64,000 nt of DNA from Heloderma charlesbogerti (Eukaryota > Chordata > Lepidosauria > Squamata > Helodermatidae). Every line of letters begins with the position of its first letter. The stretch's first letter is position 1. Of this stretch, positions 45,701 to 57,602 are shown piece after piece. The notes beneath the pieces were generated by a model. That model saw nothing but the letters and a program-made list of their open reading frames with translations. It had not been told where the DNA came from and searched no databases. The stretch spans positions 620,001-684,000 of the forward strand of contig JANEZZ010002065.1 in assembly GCA_026122225.1 (NCBI GenBank), given 5' to 3'. Made by a program: the position numbers and the translations under genes.

Positions 45701-45836
45701 TGGATTCAGCCGGGGATGGGGGGGAGTTTAAGCTCTCCAGGTCTGTCTCTTGCTTGATGCCAAGGATCAATAGGAATAAGGAATTATCCATTTCAAGATG
45801 TTTCCACAGAGCTTCACCTTTTCAGAAATATTTAAT
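42790..45836. other. Intergenic DNA with minor repeats
   Basis: A MITE-like inverted pair (ATTATGTTGTGCTAG / CTAGTGCAACATAAT) bounds about 43013-43155. A short CAATCCTATG element is at 44953-45045, and the GC-rich repeat shared with 25170 and 27040 lies at 45550-45640. No gene recognised. Confidence 0.45.
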
Positions 45837-46440
45837 AGTGACAGACTTTGCCTTTCCAGGCGCAAAGATTACTGCAGACGCTGAGTGCAGCCAGGAAATC
45901 AGAAGACGTTTACTTCTTGGGAGGAGAGCAATGACAAATCTTGATAAAATAGTTAAGAGCAGAGTCATCACACTGACAACAAAGGTCTGCATAGTTAAAG
46001 CAATGGTATTCCCTGTAGTAACCTATGGCTGCGAGAGCTGGACCATAAGGAAGACTGAGCGAAGGAAGATAGATGCTTTTGAACTGTGGTGCTGGAGGAA
46101 AATTCTGAGAGTGCCTTGGACTGCAAGAAGATCAAACCAGTCCATACTCCAGAAAATAAAGCCAGACTGCTCACTTGAGGGAAGGATATTAAAGGCAAAA
46201 CTGAAGTACTTTGGCCACATCATGAGAAGACAGGATACCCTGGAGAAGATGCTGATGCTAGGGAAAGTGGAAGGCAAAAGGAAGAGGGGCCGACCAAGGG
46301 CAAGCTGGATGGATGATATTCTGGAGGTGACAGACTCGACCTTGGGGGAGATGGGGGTGGCAATGGCCGACAGGAAGCTCTGGTGTGGGCTGGTCCATGA
46401 AGTCATGAAGAGTCAGAAGTGACTGAACAAATAAACAACA
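45837..46440 (+). pseudogene. RTE LINE fragment, 3' third, plus strand
   Basis: Homology to RTE/BovB protein starts at VTDFAFPGAKITADAECSQE (about 45838) and runs to 46422 with ESWTIRKTERRKIDAFELWC and KYFGHIMRRQDTLEKMLMLG. It is open throughout this part (about 190 codons of element sequence) but 5'-truncated, with no endonuclease and no YADD core. Same subfamily as 21336-21683, distinct from the four BovB copies. Ends in an AAATAAACAACAAA tail. Confidence 0.88.
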
Positions 46441-46476
46441 AACTGTTAAAAATGATTAACACATGAAAATATTGCT

Positions 46477-46532
46477 CCTTCTTCTTCTTCTTCTTCTTCT
46501 TCTTCTTCTTCTTCTTCTTCTTCTTCTTCTTC
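46477..46532. repeat. (CTT)n microsatellite
   Basis: About 18 uninterrupted CTT units. Confidence 0.95.
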
Positions 46533-47196
46533 ACAATTTTATGCAAATCTCATGTGCTCCTAGCTAGACATTCAGCATGCAGATTTATATAGTTCTTTAA
46601 TTCAGTCAAATCAGCTGGAATAGCTAAAGCTACATTGTATGCTTGGCCATACAAAACCTCTTATTATGCTAAGGTATGTCAGTACATAGCTGTGCCACTG
46701 GCCCTAATTCAGTGTTCATTAGCAGCTAGAGATGTATGGATTGTGTAAAATCCATTCCCCCTGTATTTCACAGATTGCCAGGTACCTTTCATTTCATCGT
46801 CCTCTAATCAACGGAATCGGATTTTTTTTTTTCTTACATTACATTTGCTTACATTACATTACATTACATTACATTTCTTACATTTTTTTTTCTTACATTA
46901 GTGTGAATTTGTGCTTGCAAAAATGTCCAAATCCCCCCAAAATGCAGAAAACCCCCCCAAATCACCCCAATGCATGTTTTCACCCATTCACCTATGGGGA
47001 AAATGCACATTTTCAGCCATTTAAAAAAATGTGTTTTTCTATTACTAAATTTGTGCAAAATTCTGGAAAGTTAGACAAACTGACTCCAAGTCTGCAGAAT
47101 CTGACCAACTGGGGGAAAACTGGTCTACTGTGGAATCTGTGGGTCAGATTCACAAACATCCAAACTCATTTGGATGATTCTGTTGCAGATTTCTCT

Positions 47197-50100
47197 GACA
47201 TCCCTATTTGTTGTTGTTGTTCAGTCGTTCAGTCATGTCCAGCTCTTCGTGACCCCATGGACCATAGCATGCCAGGCCTTCCTGTCCTCCGCTCTCTCCC
47301 AGAGCATGCTCAAGTTCATATTCATTGCATCGGTGATGCTATCTAGCCATCTCATCCTCTGCCGTCCCCTTCTCCTTTTGCCTTCAATCTTTCCCAGCAT
47401 CAGGGTCTTTTCCAGGGAGTTTTCTCTTCACATTAGGTGGACAAAATATTTCAGCTTCAGCTTTAGTATCTGTCCTTCCAATGAGCACTCAGGGTTGATT
47501 TCCTTTAGGATCAACTGATTTGACCTCCTTGCAGTCCAGGGGACTCATAAGAGTCTTCTCCAGAACCACGGTTCGAAAGCATCAATTCTTCGGCGCTCAG
47601 CCTTCCTTATAGTCCAGCTCTCACAGCCATACGTTGCTACTGGGAAAACCATAGCTTTGATTATATGGACCTTTGTTGGCAAGGTGATGTCTCTGCTTCT
47701 TACTATGCTGTCTCGGTTTGCCATAGCTTTCCTCCCAAGGAGCAAGCGTCTTTTAATTTCATGGCTACAGTCACTGTCTGCGGTGATCTCGGAGCCCAAG
47801 AAAATAAAATCTGTCACTGCTTCCATTTCTTCCCCTTCCATATGCCAGGAAGTGATGGGGCCAGATGCCATGATCTTCGTTTTTTGAATGTTGAGTTTCA
47901 AACCAGCTTTTGCACTCTCCTCTTTCACCCTCAACAAGAGGCTCTTTAGATCCTCTTCGCTTTCTGCCATTAGGGTGGTATCTGCATATCTGAGGTTGTT
48001 GATAATTCTCCTGGCAATCTTAATTCCAACCTGTGATTCATCCAACCCGGCGTTTCTCATGATGTACTCTGCATATAAGTTAAATAAGCAGGGCAACAAT
48101 ATGCAGCCTTGTTGTACTCCTTTCCCAATTTGGAACCAATCAGTTGTTCCATGTCTGGTTCTTACTGTTGCTTCTTCACCCTCATACAGGTTTCTCAGGA
48201 GACAGGTAAGGTGGTCTGGTACTCCCATCTCTTTAAGAATTTGCCAGAGTTTGTTGTGATCCATACAATCAAAGGCTTTAGTGTAGTCAATGAAGCAGAA
48301 ATAGACATTTTTCGGAATTCTCTTGCTTACTTCATGATCCAGCGAATGCTGGCGATTTGATCTCTAGTTCCTCTGCCTCTTTGAAACCCAGCTTGTACTT
48401 CCGGTAGTTCTTGGTTCACATACTGTTGAAGCCTAGCTTGTAGGATTTTGAGCATCACCTTGCTGGCATGTGAAATGAGTGCAATTGTATGGTAGTTTGA
48501 ACACTCTTTGGCATTGCCCTTCTTTGGAATTGGAATGTAAACTGACCTTTTCCAGTTTTGTGACCACTGTTGAGTGTTCCAAATTTGTTGGCATATTGAG
48601 TGCAGCACTTTAACAGCAACATCTTTTAGGATTTTAAATAGCTCAGCTGGAAGACTGTCATCTCCGCTAGCTTTGTTGTTACTAATGCTTCCTAAGGCCC
48701 ACTTGATTTCACTCTCGAGGATGTCTGGCTCAAGTTCAGTGAGCGCACTATCATGGCTATCAGGGACATGAAGATCTTTCCTGTATAGTTCTTCTGTGTA
48801 TTCTTGCCACCTCTTCTTAATCTCATCTGCTTCTGTTAGGTCCCTGCCTTCTTTGTCCTTTATCATGCCCGTCTTTGCACAAAACATTCCCTTGAGATCT
48901 CCGATTTTCTTGAAGAGATCTCTAGTCTTTCCCATTCTGTTGTTTTCTTCGATTTCTTTGCATTGTTCATTTAAGAAGGCCTTATTGTCTCTCCTTGCTA
49001 TTCTCTGGAACTCTGCATTCAGTTGGGTATATCTTCCCCTTTCTCCCTTGCTTTTCACTTCCCTTCTTTCCTCAGCTATTTGTAAAGCCTCATCAGACAG
49101 CCACTTTGCTTTCTTGCATTTCTTTTCCTTTGGGATGGATTTCATTGCTGCCTCCTGTACCATGTTACGAACCTCCATCCATAGTTCCTCAAGCACTCTG
49201 TCTATCAGGTCTAATCCCTTAAACCTATTCCTCATCTCCACTGTATATTCATCAGGGATATGATTTAGGTCATACCTGAACGGTTCAGTGGTTTTCCCTA
49301 CGTTCTTCAATTTAAGCTGAAATTTTGCAACAAGAAGCTCATGATCTGAGCCACAGTCAGCTCCAGGTCTTGTTTTTACTGACTGTATAGAGCTTCTCCA
49401 TCTTTGACTGCAAAGCTCATAATCAATCTGATTTTGATATTGAGCATCTGGTGATGTCCATGTGTAGAGTCGCCTCTTGTGCTGTTGGAAAATCGTGTTT
49501 GCTATGATCAGCGTGTTCTCTTGGCAAAACTGTATTAGCCTTTGTCCTGCTTCATTTTGTGCACCAAGGCCATGCTTGCCTGTTATCCCGGTGATTTCTT
49601 GACTTCCTACTTTAGCATCCCAATCCCCTATGATGAAAAGGACATCTTTTTTTGGTGTCAGTTCTAGAAGGTGTTGTAGGTCTTCATAGAACCAATCCAC
49701 CTCAGCTTCTTTGGCCTCAGTGGTTGGGGCATAGACTTGAATCACTGTGATGTTGAATGGTTTGCCTTGGATTTGTACTGAGATCATTCTATCGTTTTTG
49801 AGATTGTACCCCAGTACTGCTTTTCCCACCCTTTTATTGACTATGAGTGCTACTCCATTTCTTCTAAGGGATTCTTGCCCACAGTAGTAGATATAATGGT
49901 CACCTGAATTAAATTTGCCCATGCTTGTCCATTTTAGTTCGCTGATTCCCAAGATGTCAATGTTCAGTCTTGCCATCTCATGTTTGACCACCTCCAGCTT
50001 ACCTTGATTCATTGATCTTACATTCCAGGTTCCTAAACAATATTGTTCTTTACAGCATCGGATTTTCTTTTCACCACCAGACACATCCACAGCTGAGTGT

Positions 50101-50437
50101 CCTTTCGGCTTTGGCCCAGCCACTTCACTCTTTCTGGCGTGACTTGGAAATTCCCCCTGCAATTCCCCAGTAGTATATTGGACACCTTCCGACCTGAGGG
50201 GCTCATCTTCCGGCGTCATATCTTTTAACCTTGTGATACGTTCCATGGGATTTTCTTGGCAAGGATACTGGAGTGGGTTGCCATTTCCTCCTCCAGTGGA
50301 CCACATTTTGTCAGAACTCTCTGCCATGACCTGTCCGTCTTGGGTGGCCCTGCACGACATAGCTTATGGCTTTAATGAGTTACACAAGCCCCTTCGCCAC
50401 AACAAGGCAGTGATCCATGAAGGGAGACATCCCTATT
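47197..50437 (-). mobile_element. BovB LINE copy II, full length, mutated
   Basis: Body 47209-50425 with a perfect 12-bp TSD GACATCCCTATT (47197-47208; 50426-50437). Full length by both ends (CATGGATCACTGCC at the 5' end; GACTGAACAACAACAACAAA at the 3' end). The insertion target is the last bases of hAT element K. Confidence 0.95.
47230..50360 (-). pseudogene. BovB endonuclease/RT, frameshifted
   Basis: The endonuclease and front RT half form one frame (48327-50360, 677 residues) with WNVRS, SELKW, GDW and SDH all visible. The frame then breaks near 48310-48330 (short deletion around TTTTTCGGAATT) and continues as 47545-48264. That frame carries AGLDESQVGI and GVQQGCILLP, but the active-site box reads YADTT: one aspartate codon of YADDTT is deleted (near 47980). 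A further frame change near 47550 separates the C-terminal region. It cannot make an active RT. Confidence 0.92.
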
Positions 50438-50443
50438 AACAGC

Positions 50444-51789
50444 CCATACATGGCAAATTTTCACTGGCTGTTCTGTCACCCACCCCATGAACTACTCCCA
50501 TCATGCCCTAAGCTCCTCTTTTTGCAGCAAGGCTAAGAGGAAGACTAGAAGTGCTAGGACAGTCATGCTAATGGTTGGTGTGGCACTCAAAAAGTGGTTT
50601 CTACCAAAGCAAAACCATGAATCATCTCCTTGAATTGGCTCATAGGATAAGGCTTTCAGCATTCACCTTAAATGTGGCTCTACAGACTATTTTAAAATTA
50701 ATTAAGACTTTATTCATGACTATTCTGGGCATGGGGGCCTCCTGGAGTTCATTAGCAGCATATTGGAGTCACTCACTCAATCCAAAAGAAATAAATGCAA
50801 TTAAGATCCTCTGCACATAAAGATAATGTCTAGACTGTTCTAATCAATTCTTTCATTTAATTATATCTTTGTTTTCACAACTGTGCTTTCATTTAGTTTG
50901 AACTATGTAGTCTGTCATTGCAGTATTGATTTATCCTAGCACTGTATATTGTATGTAATTTGTCCACTTGTATTTTGTTATAAACATTTTCTTTTAATTT
51001 TAAATTACACACACTTACACTCTCATCTTTAGCCCTCTTCAGATGTTGGGTACCAAATGCCTGAAAGGCTCTTGTAAATGAAGGGGACTAAACTGCCTCT
51101 AGATTAGAGGTACCAATGGAGGTTGGTGGTCATTGTGGCTGGTGAGGCAGAAAGAGGGTCACAAGAGGCAAAGGGCTGGATGGTGTCTCTGACCCAAAAA
51201 ACTACACTAGAAAACATTCCTTTGAGCCCACATTATCCTGTTCCACCAGCAGCAAGCCATTGCACAGCATCCACAATCATAATCCACTTCTTGACATGAG
51301 CATCCCCACCACTTTAAGATCATGAGTGAAAAGGGGGACAGGAATAATTCATACAGCCACACAAAAGCACCACATTCTCCTGTTCCAGCAACAACTCCCA
51401 TTTCACAGAAAGTCAAGTACCTTTAAGATCAATAATAATAATAATAATAATTTTAAAAATGCAGGAGAATCCACGCAGTCATACCAAATGATGATTAAAT
51501 CCTCAGAGCCACACAAAAAAACAGTAATTGGAACCTGGGAGCAGCCTATTGCAAGAGGGAACACTGAGAGATGATGATGATGATGGTGATATACTCAGAG
51601 CCACACACAAAAGCATCCAAAATACTGGTAAGCATGGCTAACAAGTTCTGAGCATCCAAACATACATCTCCTTATATGATCATCCCCCTCTCCAAACCTC
51701 CTCAGAAGCACTAGAAAGAAACAGTACACACAGTATAAAAGTAAATACAACTTATAAGTGCCTACTCTGAAACTAGAAGGACTGGCTTA
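50444..51789. other. Intergenic DNA
   Basis: No gene recognised. A short AAT run is at 51430-51452, with GATGAT repeats near 51572-51585. Confidence 0.4.
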
Positions 51790-52116
51790 GTCAGGAGTAG
51801 GGATACTGGAGAAATCTGCCACAGACTCAAATGAGGCCAGATTCCAAAGAATCCACCCTCTGGAATCTGTGGCGGACCAGTCGCATTCACCTTCAGGTCT
51901 GGAGGAGTTCCCACAGGGCGTCTCTCCAGCTTCCAAAACAATGCAATATTCTAACAGCAGCTGCCATTAGGTTATCACAGGAAAGTTACAGCTGTAGGTG
52001 GCATATTGTATGCCATTTGCAGCCATAAAGCACTTACTTTTACCTAAATACAGCTGTAAACAACTGCAATTTCAGTAAAAGTCAGTGCTTTATGTACGCA
52101 AATGGCATTTGTTGTT

Positions 52117-55100
52117 CAGTCGTTCAGTTGTGTCCGACTCTTCGTGACCCCATGGACCATAGCACGCCAGGCCTTCCTGTCCTGCGCTCTCTCCCGGAGT
52201 GTGCTCAAGTTCATATTCATTGCATCGGTGATGCTATCTAGCCATCTCATCCTCTGCCGTCCCCTTCTCCTTTTGCCTTCAGTCTTTCCCAGCATCAGGG
52301 TCTTTTCCAAAGAGTTTTCTCTTCGCATTAGGTGGCCAAAATATTGGAGCTTCAGCTTCAGAATCTGTCCTTCCAATGAGCACTCAGGGTTGATTTCCTT
52401 TAGGATCAACTGATTTGACCTCCTTGCAGTCCAGGGGACTCGTAAGAGTCTTCTCCAGCACCACAGTTCGAAAGCATCAATTCTTCGGTGCTAAGCCTTC
52501 CTTACAGTCCAGCTCTCACAGCCATACGTTGCTACTGGGAAAAGCATAGCTTTGATTAGATGGACCGTTGTCGGCAAGGTGATGTCTCTGCTTCTTACTA
52601 TGCTGTCTCGGTTTGCCATAGCTTTCCTCCCAAGGAGCAAGCGTCTTTTAATTTCATGGCTACAGTCACTGTCTGCAGTGATCTTGGATCCCAAGAAAAT
52701 AAAATCTGTCACTGCTTCCATTTCTTCCCCTTCTATATGCCAGGAAGTGATGGGGCCAGGTGCCATGATCTTCGTTTTTTTAATGTTGAGTTTCAAACCA
52801 GCTTTTGCACTCTCCTCTTTCACCTTCAACAAGAGACTCTTTAGATCCTCCTCACTTTCTGCCATTACGGTGGTATCATCTGCATATCTGAGGTTGTTGA
52901 TAATTCTCCCGGCAATCTTAATTCCAACCTGTGATTCATCCAACCTGGCGTTTCTCATGATGTACTCTGCATATAAGTTAAATAAGCAAGGCAACAATAT
53001 GCAGCCTTGTCGTACTCCTTTCCCAATTTTGAACCAATTGGTTGTTCCATGTCTGGTTCTTACTGTTGCTTCTTGACCCTCGTACAGGTTTCTCAGGAGA
53101 CAGGTAAGGTGGTCTGGTACCCCCATCTCTTTCAGAATTTGCCATAGTTTGTTGTGATCCACACAATCAAAGGCTTTAGCGTAGTCAACGAAGCAGAAAT
53201 AGACGTTTTTCTGGAATTCTCTTGCTTTCTCCATGATCTAGCAAAAGTTGGCGATTTGATCTCTAGTTCCTCTGCCTCTTCGAAACCCAGCTTGTACTTC
53301 TGGTAGTTCTCAGTTTGTATACTGCTGAAGCCTAGCTTGTAGGATTTTGAGCATCACCTTGCTGGCATGTGAAATGAGCGCAATTGTACGGTAGTTTGAA
53401 CTCTCTTTGGCATATTGAGTGCAGTACTTTCACAGCATCATCTTTTAGGATTTTAAATAGCTCAGCTGGAATACTGTCATCTCCACTAGCTTTGTTGTTA
53501 CTAATGCTTCCTAAGGCCCACTTGACTTCACTCTCGAGGATGTCCGGCTCAAGTTCAGTGACCGCACTATCATGGCTATCAGGGACATGAAGATCTTTCC
53601 TGTAGAGTTCGTCTGTGTATTCTTGCCACCTCTTCTTAATCTCATCTGCTTCTGTTAGGTCCCTGCCTTCTTTGTCCTTTATTATGCCTGTCTTTGCACA
53701 AAATGTTCCCTTGAGATCTCCAATTTTCTTGAAGAGATCTCTAGTCTTTCCCATTCTGTTGTTTTCTTTGATTTCTTTGCATTGTTCATTTAAGAAGGCC
53801 TTCTTGTCTCTCTTTGCTATTCTCTGGAACTCTGCATTCAGTTGGGTATATCTTCCCCTTTCTCCCTTGCTTTTCACTTCCCTTCTTTCCTCAGCTACTT
53901 GTAAAGCCTCATCAGACAACCACTTGGCTTTCTTGCATTTCTTTTTCTTTGGGATGGATTGAGTTGCTGCCTCCTGAACAATGTTACGGACCTCCGTCCA
54001 TAGATCCTCAGGCACTTTGTCTATAGGGTCTAATCTCTGAAATCTATTCCTCACCTGTCAAGGGCTCCTTGGAGAGCTCTCAGTCTAATCCAGTAGCCAA
54101 GTCCAGATACAGACAAAGGGATTCTTTTCAAAGCTTTATTCTTCTTTTACAACTTAACAGCTCTACAGGTAGCAACTAGATCTGAGCAGCAGCATCCCTA
54201 TGCCCTAAGTTAGAACAGTTGGTCCCCGTTTGAAAAGCAACAACTGGCAGACCTCTGAATATAAGGACTAGGGAGAATCCCTCCCCTTTTCCCTTGGATC
54301 CTCTGGGCATAACCGTTCTTTGAGCGCCAACCAGACGCTACGCCTCCTTTCCGCGCTCTCCATTTGGCACCGCTCTCTGCGTCTGCGCCGCGCATCCAAC
54401 CAGTCTGCTATCGGTGCTGGGTCACTCCCTGGACTGCTTTCTAATCTAGGAATGTGGGTGGGAGGAATCTCTGTCAGCTGCGGGCCCTGGGAAAAAGGGG
54501 TGCGCTCCTCTCCCAGGAGCGACTGCTCTTCCTCTGAATCAGAACTACTCTGGGATTCTATGGGCTCAGTGTCCACCCTGACATCACCTCCAGTGTATAT
54601 TCATCAGGGATATGATTTAGGTCATACCTGAATGGTTTAGTGGTTTTCCCTACGTTCTTCAATTTAAGGTGAAATTTTGCAACAAGAAGCTCATGATCTC
54701 AGCCACAGTCAGCTCTAGGTCTTGTTTTTACTGACTGTATAGAGCTTCTCCATCTTTGGCTGCAAAGGACATAATCAATCTGATTTCGATATTGACCATC
54801 TGGTGATGTCCATGTGTAGAGTCGCCTCTTGTGCTGTTGGAAAAGAGTGTTTGCTATGATCAGTGTGTTGTCTTGGCAAAACTCTATTAGCCTTTGTCCT
54901 GCTTCATTTTGTACACCAAGGCCATGCTTGCCTGTTATCCTGGTGATTTCTTGACTTCCTACTTTAGCATTCCAATCCCCTATGATGAAGAGGACATCTT
55001 TTTTTGGTGTCAGTTCTAGAAGGTGTTGTAGGTCTTCATAGAACCAATCCACCTCAGCTTCTTTGGCCTCAGTGGTTGGGGCATAGATTTGAATTACTGT

Positions 55101-55715
55101 GATGTTGAATGGTTTGCCTTGGATTCGTAGTGAGATCATTCTATCATTTTTAAGATTGTACCCCAGTACTGCTTTTCCCACCCTTTTGTTGACTATGAGT
55201 GCTACTCCATTTCTTCTAAGGGATTCTTGCCCACAGTAGTAGATATAATGGTCACCTGAGTTAAATTCGCCCATGCTTGTCCATTTTAGTTCGCTGATTC
55301 CCAAGATGTCGATGTTCAATCTTGCCATCTCATGTTTGACCACCTCCAGCTTACCTTGATTCATTGATCTGACATTCCAGGTTCCTAAACAATATTGTTC
55401 TTTACAGCATCAGATTTTCTTTTCACCACCAGACACATCCACAGCTGAGTGTCCTTTCGGCTTTGGCCCAGCCACTTCACTCTTTCTGGTGCAACTTGGA
55501 AATTCCCTCTGCTCTTCCCCGGTAGTATATTGGACACCTTCCGACCTGAGGGGCTCATCTTCCAGTGTCATATCTTTTAACCTTGTGATACGTTCCATGG
55601 GGTTTTCTTGGCAAGAAGAATACTGGAGTGGGTTGCCATTTCCTCCTCCAGTGGACCACATTTTGTCAGAACTCTCCGCCATGACCTGTCCATCTTGGGT
55701 GGCCCTGCACGGCAT
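52117..55715 (-). pseudogene. BovB endonuclease/RT, broken
   Basis: Fragments of the same protein lie in several frames. The N-terminal part is 55410-55715 and the endonuclease 54699-55364, which ends where the codon before the SDH box has become a stop. A middle part lies at 53332-54054, and RT with intact YADDTT plus C-terminal codons at 52491-53234. The solo LTR separates the endonuclease from the RT part. Not functional. Confidence 0.9.
54051..54588 (-). mobile_element. Solo LTR inside BovB III
   Basis: Body 54056-54583 (528 bp). On the minus strand it starts TGTCAGGGTGG and ends CCCTTGACA, the TG...CA ends of an LTR with short inverted TGTCA/TGACA termini. The 5-bp TSD is TCACC (54051-54055; 54584-54588). 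The complement of 54135-54140 is AATAAA, placed as a polyadenylation signal should be. The minus strand has a 102-codon Ser/Asp/Glu- and Arg-rich frame (54268-54576) of unknown meaning. No internal retroelement genes remain, as expected after LTR-LTR recombination. Gypsy-like or retroviral origin is not decidable here. Confidence 0.88.
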
Positions 55716-56004
55716 AGCTTATGGCTTCACTGAGTTACGCAAGCCCCTTTGCCACAACAAGGCAGTGATCCATGAAGGGGTGCAAATGGCATACAATATG
55801 CCATTTACGGTCATAATTTTCCCATTAGAGGCTAATGGCAGCCACCATTAACCTATCATGTTTTTTAGAAAGCCACTCCACTGACTCTGGTGGATGCAGC
55901 AGGGCTCTGGAGACCTCTGCAGGGTGCCAAGTGGCCCGAATTGTCCTGTAGCAGACCCCCCGGACCAGACAGTGGTCTGACTAGTGTACATCCCTAGTCA
56001 GGAG

Positions 56005-57394
56005 TAAGCATGGCCAACGTGTTGTGATTGCATCAATTATCCATCCACCCCACAAGCAACCACAAACAGATCTTTTTTAAGGGAAATAAATACCTCCATT
56101 ACCAAATGAAGCTGGTTGAAAAAGAAGGGTGGCAGATACTCTGGACTACAACTCCCAGCAATTAACACAAAATAGCTTGGGGTGGGGGGAATAAAAGGAT
56201 CACCATAGCAGCAGAAGTGGCTTCAATTTGTCTTTTAACACAGCAATAAAACAGCAAAAAAATCCAACCGCAAATAAAAGCAAGTAAGCCTGCATATACA
56301 CACATTCCTGGCCCCTACTTCTTGGGGCTTACTTCTGAGCAGACATGCATAGGATTTAAGTTACATAAAGCTGGTTGGTTCACATATTGTTCTGGATGGT
56401 CCTCTCAGAAGAAATAGAATAAATTTTGCAAAAAGGACGCACACACTGTCTTTCTAATTTGCACACTCACTCACTTGTGGAATCACTCAGTCAAATAAAA
56501 CATATTTTTTTAAAAATTAAAAATTAAATCACTCTGCTTTCAGCTCCTGGGGTGCCTCTCCTCGTCAAACTACACTTCTACGAAAGTAATCACATTGCTT
56601 TAATCCAGCATACCATTTTTCTTTACTTCTGTGGAAGTGTGTGCAGTCCCAATCTGGATCAGGAACATAGCACTGTGGGAGAGGAAGGTTTAACCTTCCC
56701 CTACCACCTATTTTTCCCAAGATTCCACACACATACCCATTCACAGAGGGGTGGAATCTCAGGCTGAAAATAGGAGGGATAAACTTAAATCCCCCCTCCC
56801 AAATTGCCATGGCCCTGATCCAAATCGGGCCTCACATGCTTACACTGAAGTAGGTAAGCCAGTCATGCACAGCTCTGCTATGCATGATTAGCAGAACATT
56901 TAGTTTGGCCCTGAGGGGTTCAGAACCTCTTAAATTCTGAATTCCATTTTGGAGAAGCTTTCAGGGGCTTCATTCCAGTGATGAGCAACTGAAGAAAAGG
57001 CCAAAGGCCAGAGGGGTGGAGCCAAAAAACACCAGCGTATTTCAGTTTAAAGCTCTTGCTGCCAGGAACCTCTTCAAATGGGGAAAAACTGCACAAAGGC
57101 CAGGAAACCACCAAGGGGTCAGTGGTTGGAGGAAAGGGGATGGGGCCAGAGGAAGGGGGTGTGGCCAGCTGAAGAACCCCAGATTTAGCTCGTGAGCTCT
57201 AGGTGCTCATCCATGCTTTGGCCATACCCCAGATCACATGTGATCAGCATCAGTCTGAAAGGAGCCTATGTGCATATGGATAGATCCATGTACAGCACAC
57301 TCCACAGGAGCAGAAACCTTGCTCAGCCAGGGTTTTGCTTCCATGGAGGAAGCTCTACGTGCACCCAACACATATTTGTATCATCATCATCATC
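56005..57394. other. Intergenic DNA
   Basis: No gene recognised; a fragment of the GGGCTTACTTCTGAGCAGAC repeat is at 56324-56356. Confidence 0.4.
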
Positions 57395-57602
57395 TATGTC
57401 CTGCCTTTTTTCCTCCTTAAGGAACCCAAGGCAGCGTACATAATCCTCCTCCTCTCCATTTTATCCTCACAATGACAACCCTGTGTGGTGAGTTGTGCCG
57501 AGAATCTGTGACTGGCCCAAAGTCACCCAGTGAGTTTTTACAGCCTAGTGGGACTAGAACCCAGATCCCACACCTCCCAGTCCAACACTCTACACCACAT
57601 AT
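57366..57602 (-). repeat. tRNA-derived SINE (LINE-tailed), minus strand
   Basis: The minus strand opens near 57600 with a head carrying a box-A-like TGGTGTAGAGTG and B box GGTTCTAGTCCC. Then follow a TGACTTTGGGCCAGTCAC body, TTGTGAGGATAAAATGGAGA, and a tail GAACCCAAG / AAAAAAGGCAGG, ending in an ATG/ATC microsatellite (57376-57394). Same family as 2486-2706 but better preserved. Confidence 0.75.

Larger units (their letters stand above)
46719..50443. mobile_element. hAT-type element K, interrupted by BovB II
   Basis: Starts TAGAGATGTATGG at 46727 and ends CAGATTTCTCTGACATCCCTA. Its right terminus appears twice because BovB II inserted there and duplicated it (ends at 47206 and 50435). The 8-bp TSD is TTAGCAGC (46719-46726) against TTAACAGC (50436-50443), 7 of 8. 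Without BovB it is about 490 bp, with AAATGTCC/TTTGTGCAAAATTC motifs like element I. A run of ATTAC repeats lies at 46838-46875. Confidence 0.8.
52098..55792 (-). mobile_element. BovB LINE copy III, interrupted
   Basis: Body 52109-55781 with a perfect 11-bp TSD GCAAATGGCAT (52098-52108; 55782-55792). Full length at both ends but with an internal deletion of about 80 bp near 53405 (TTTGG joins to CATATTGAG) and a solo LTR inserted at 54056-54583. Confidence 0.94.
51790..56004. mobile_element. hAT-type element H, host of a nested insertion
   Basis: Body 51798-55996, TAGGGATACTGGAG start and GTGTACATCCCTA end, perfect 8-bp TSD GTCAGGAG (51790-51797; 55997-56004). The left arm is a diverged beta arm. 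The inner sequence keeps a mirror: GGCATATTGTATGCCATTTG (51999-52018) pairs with GCAAATGGCATACAATATGC (55782-55801). BovB III inserted between these halves. Without it the element is about 0.5 kb. Confidence 0.88.
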
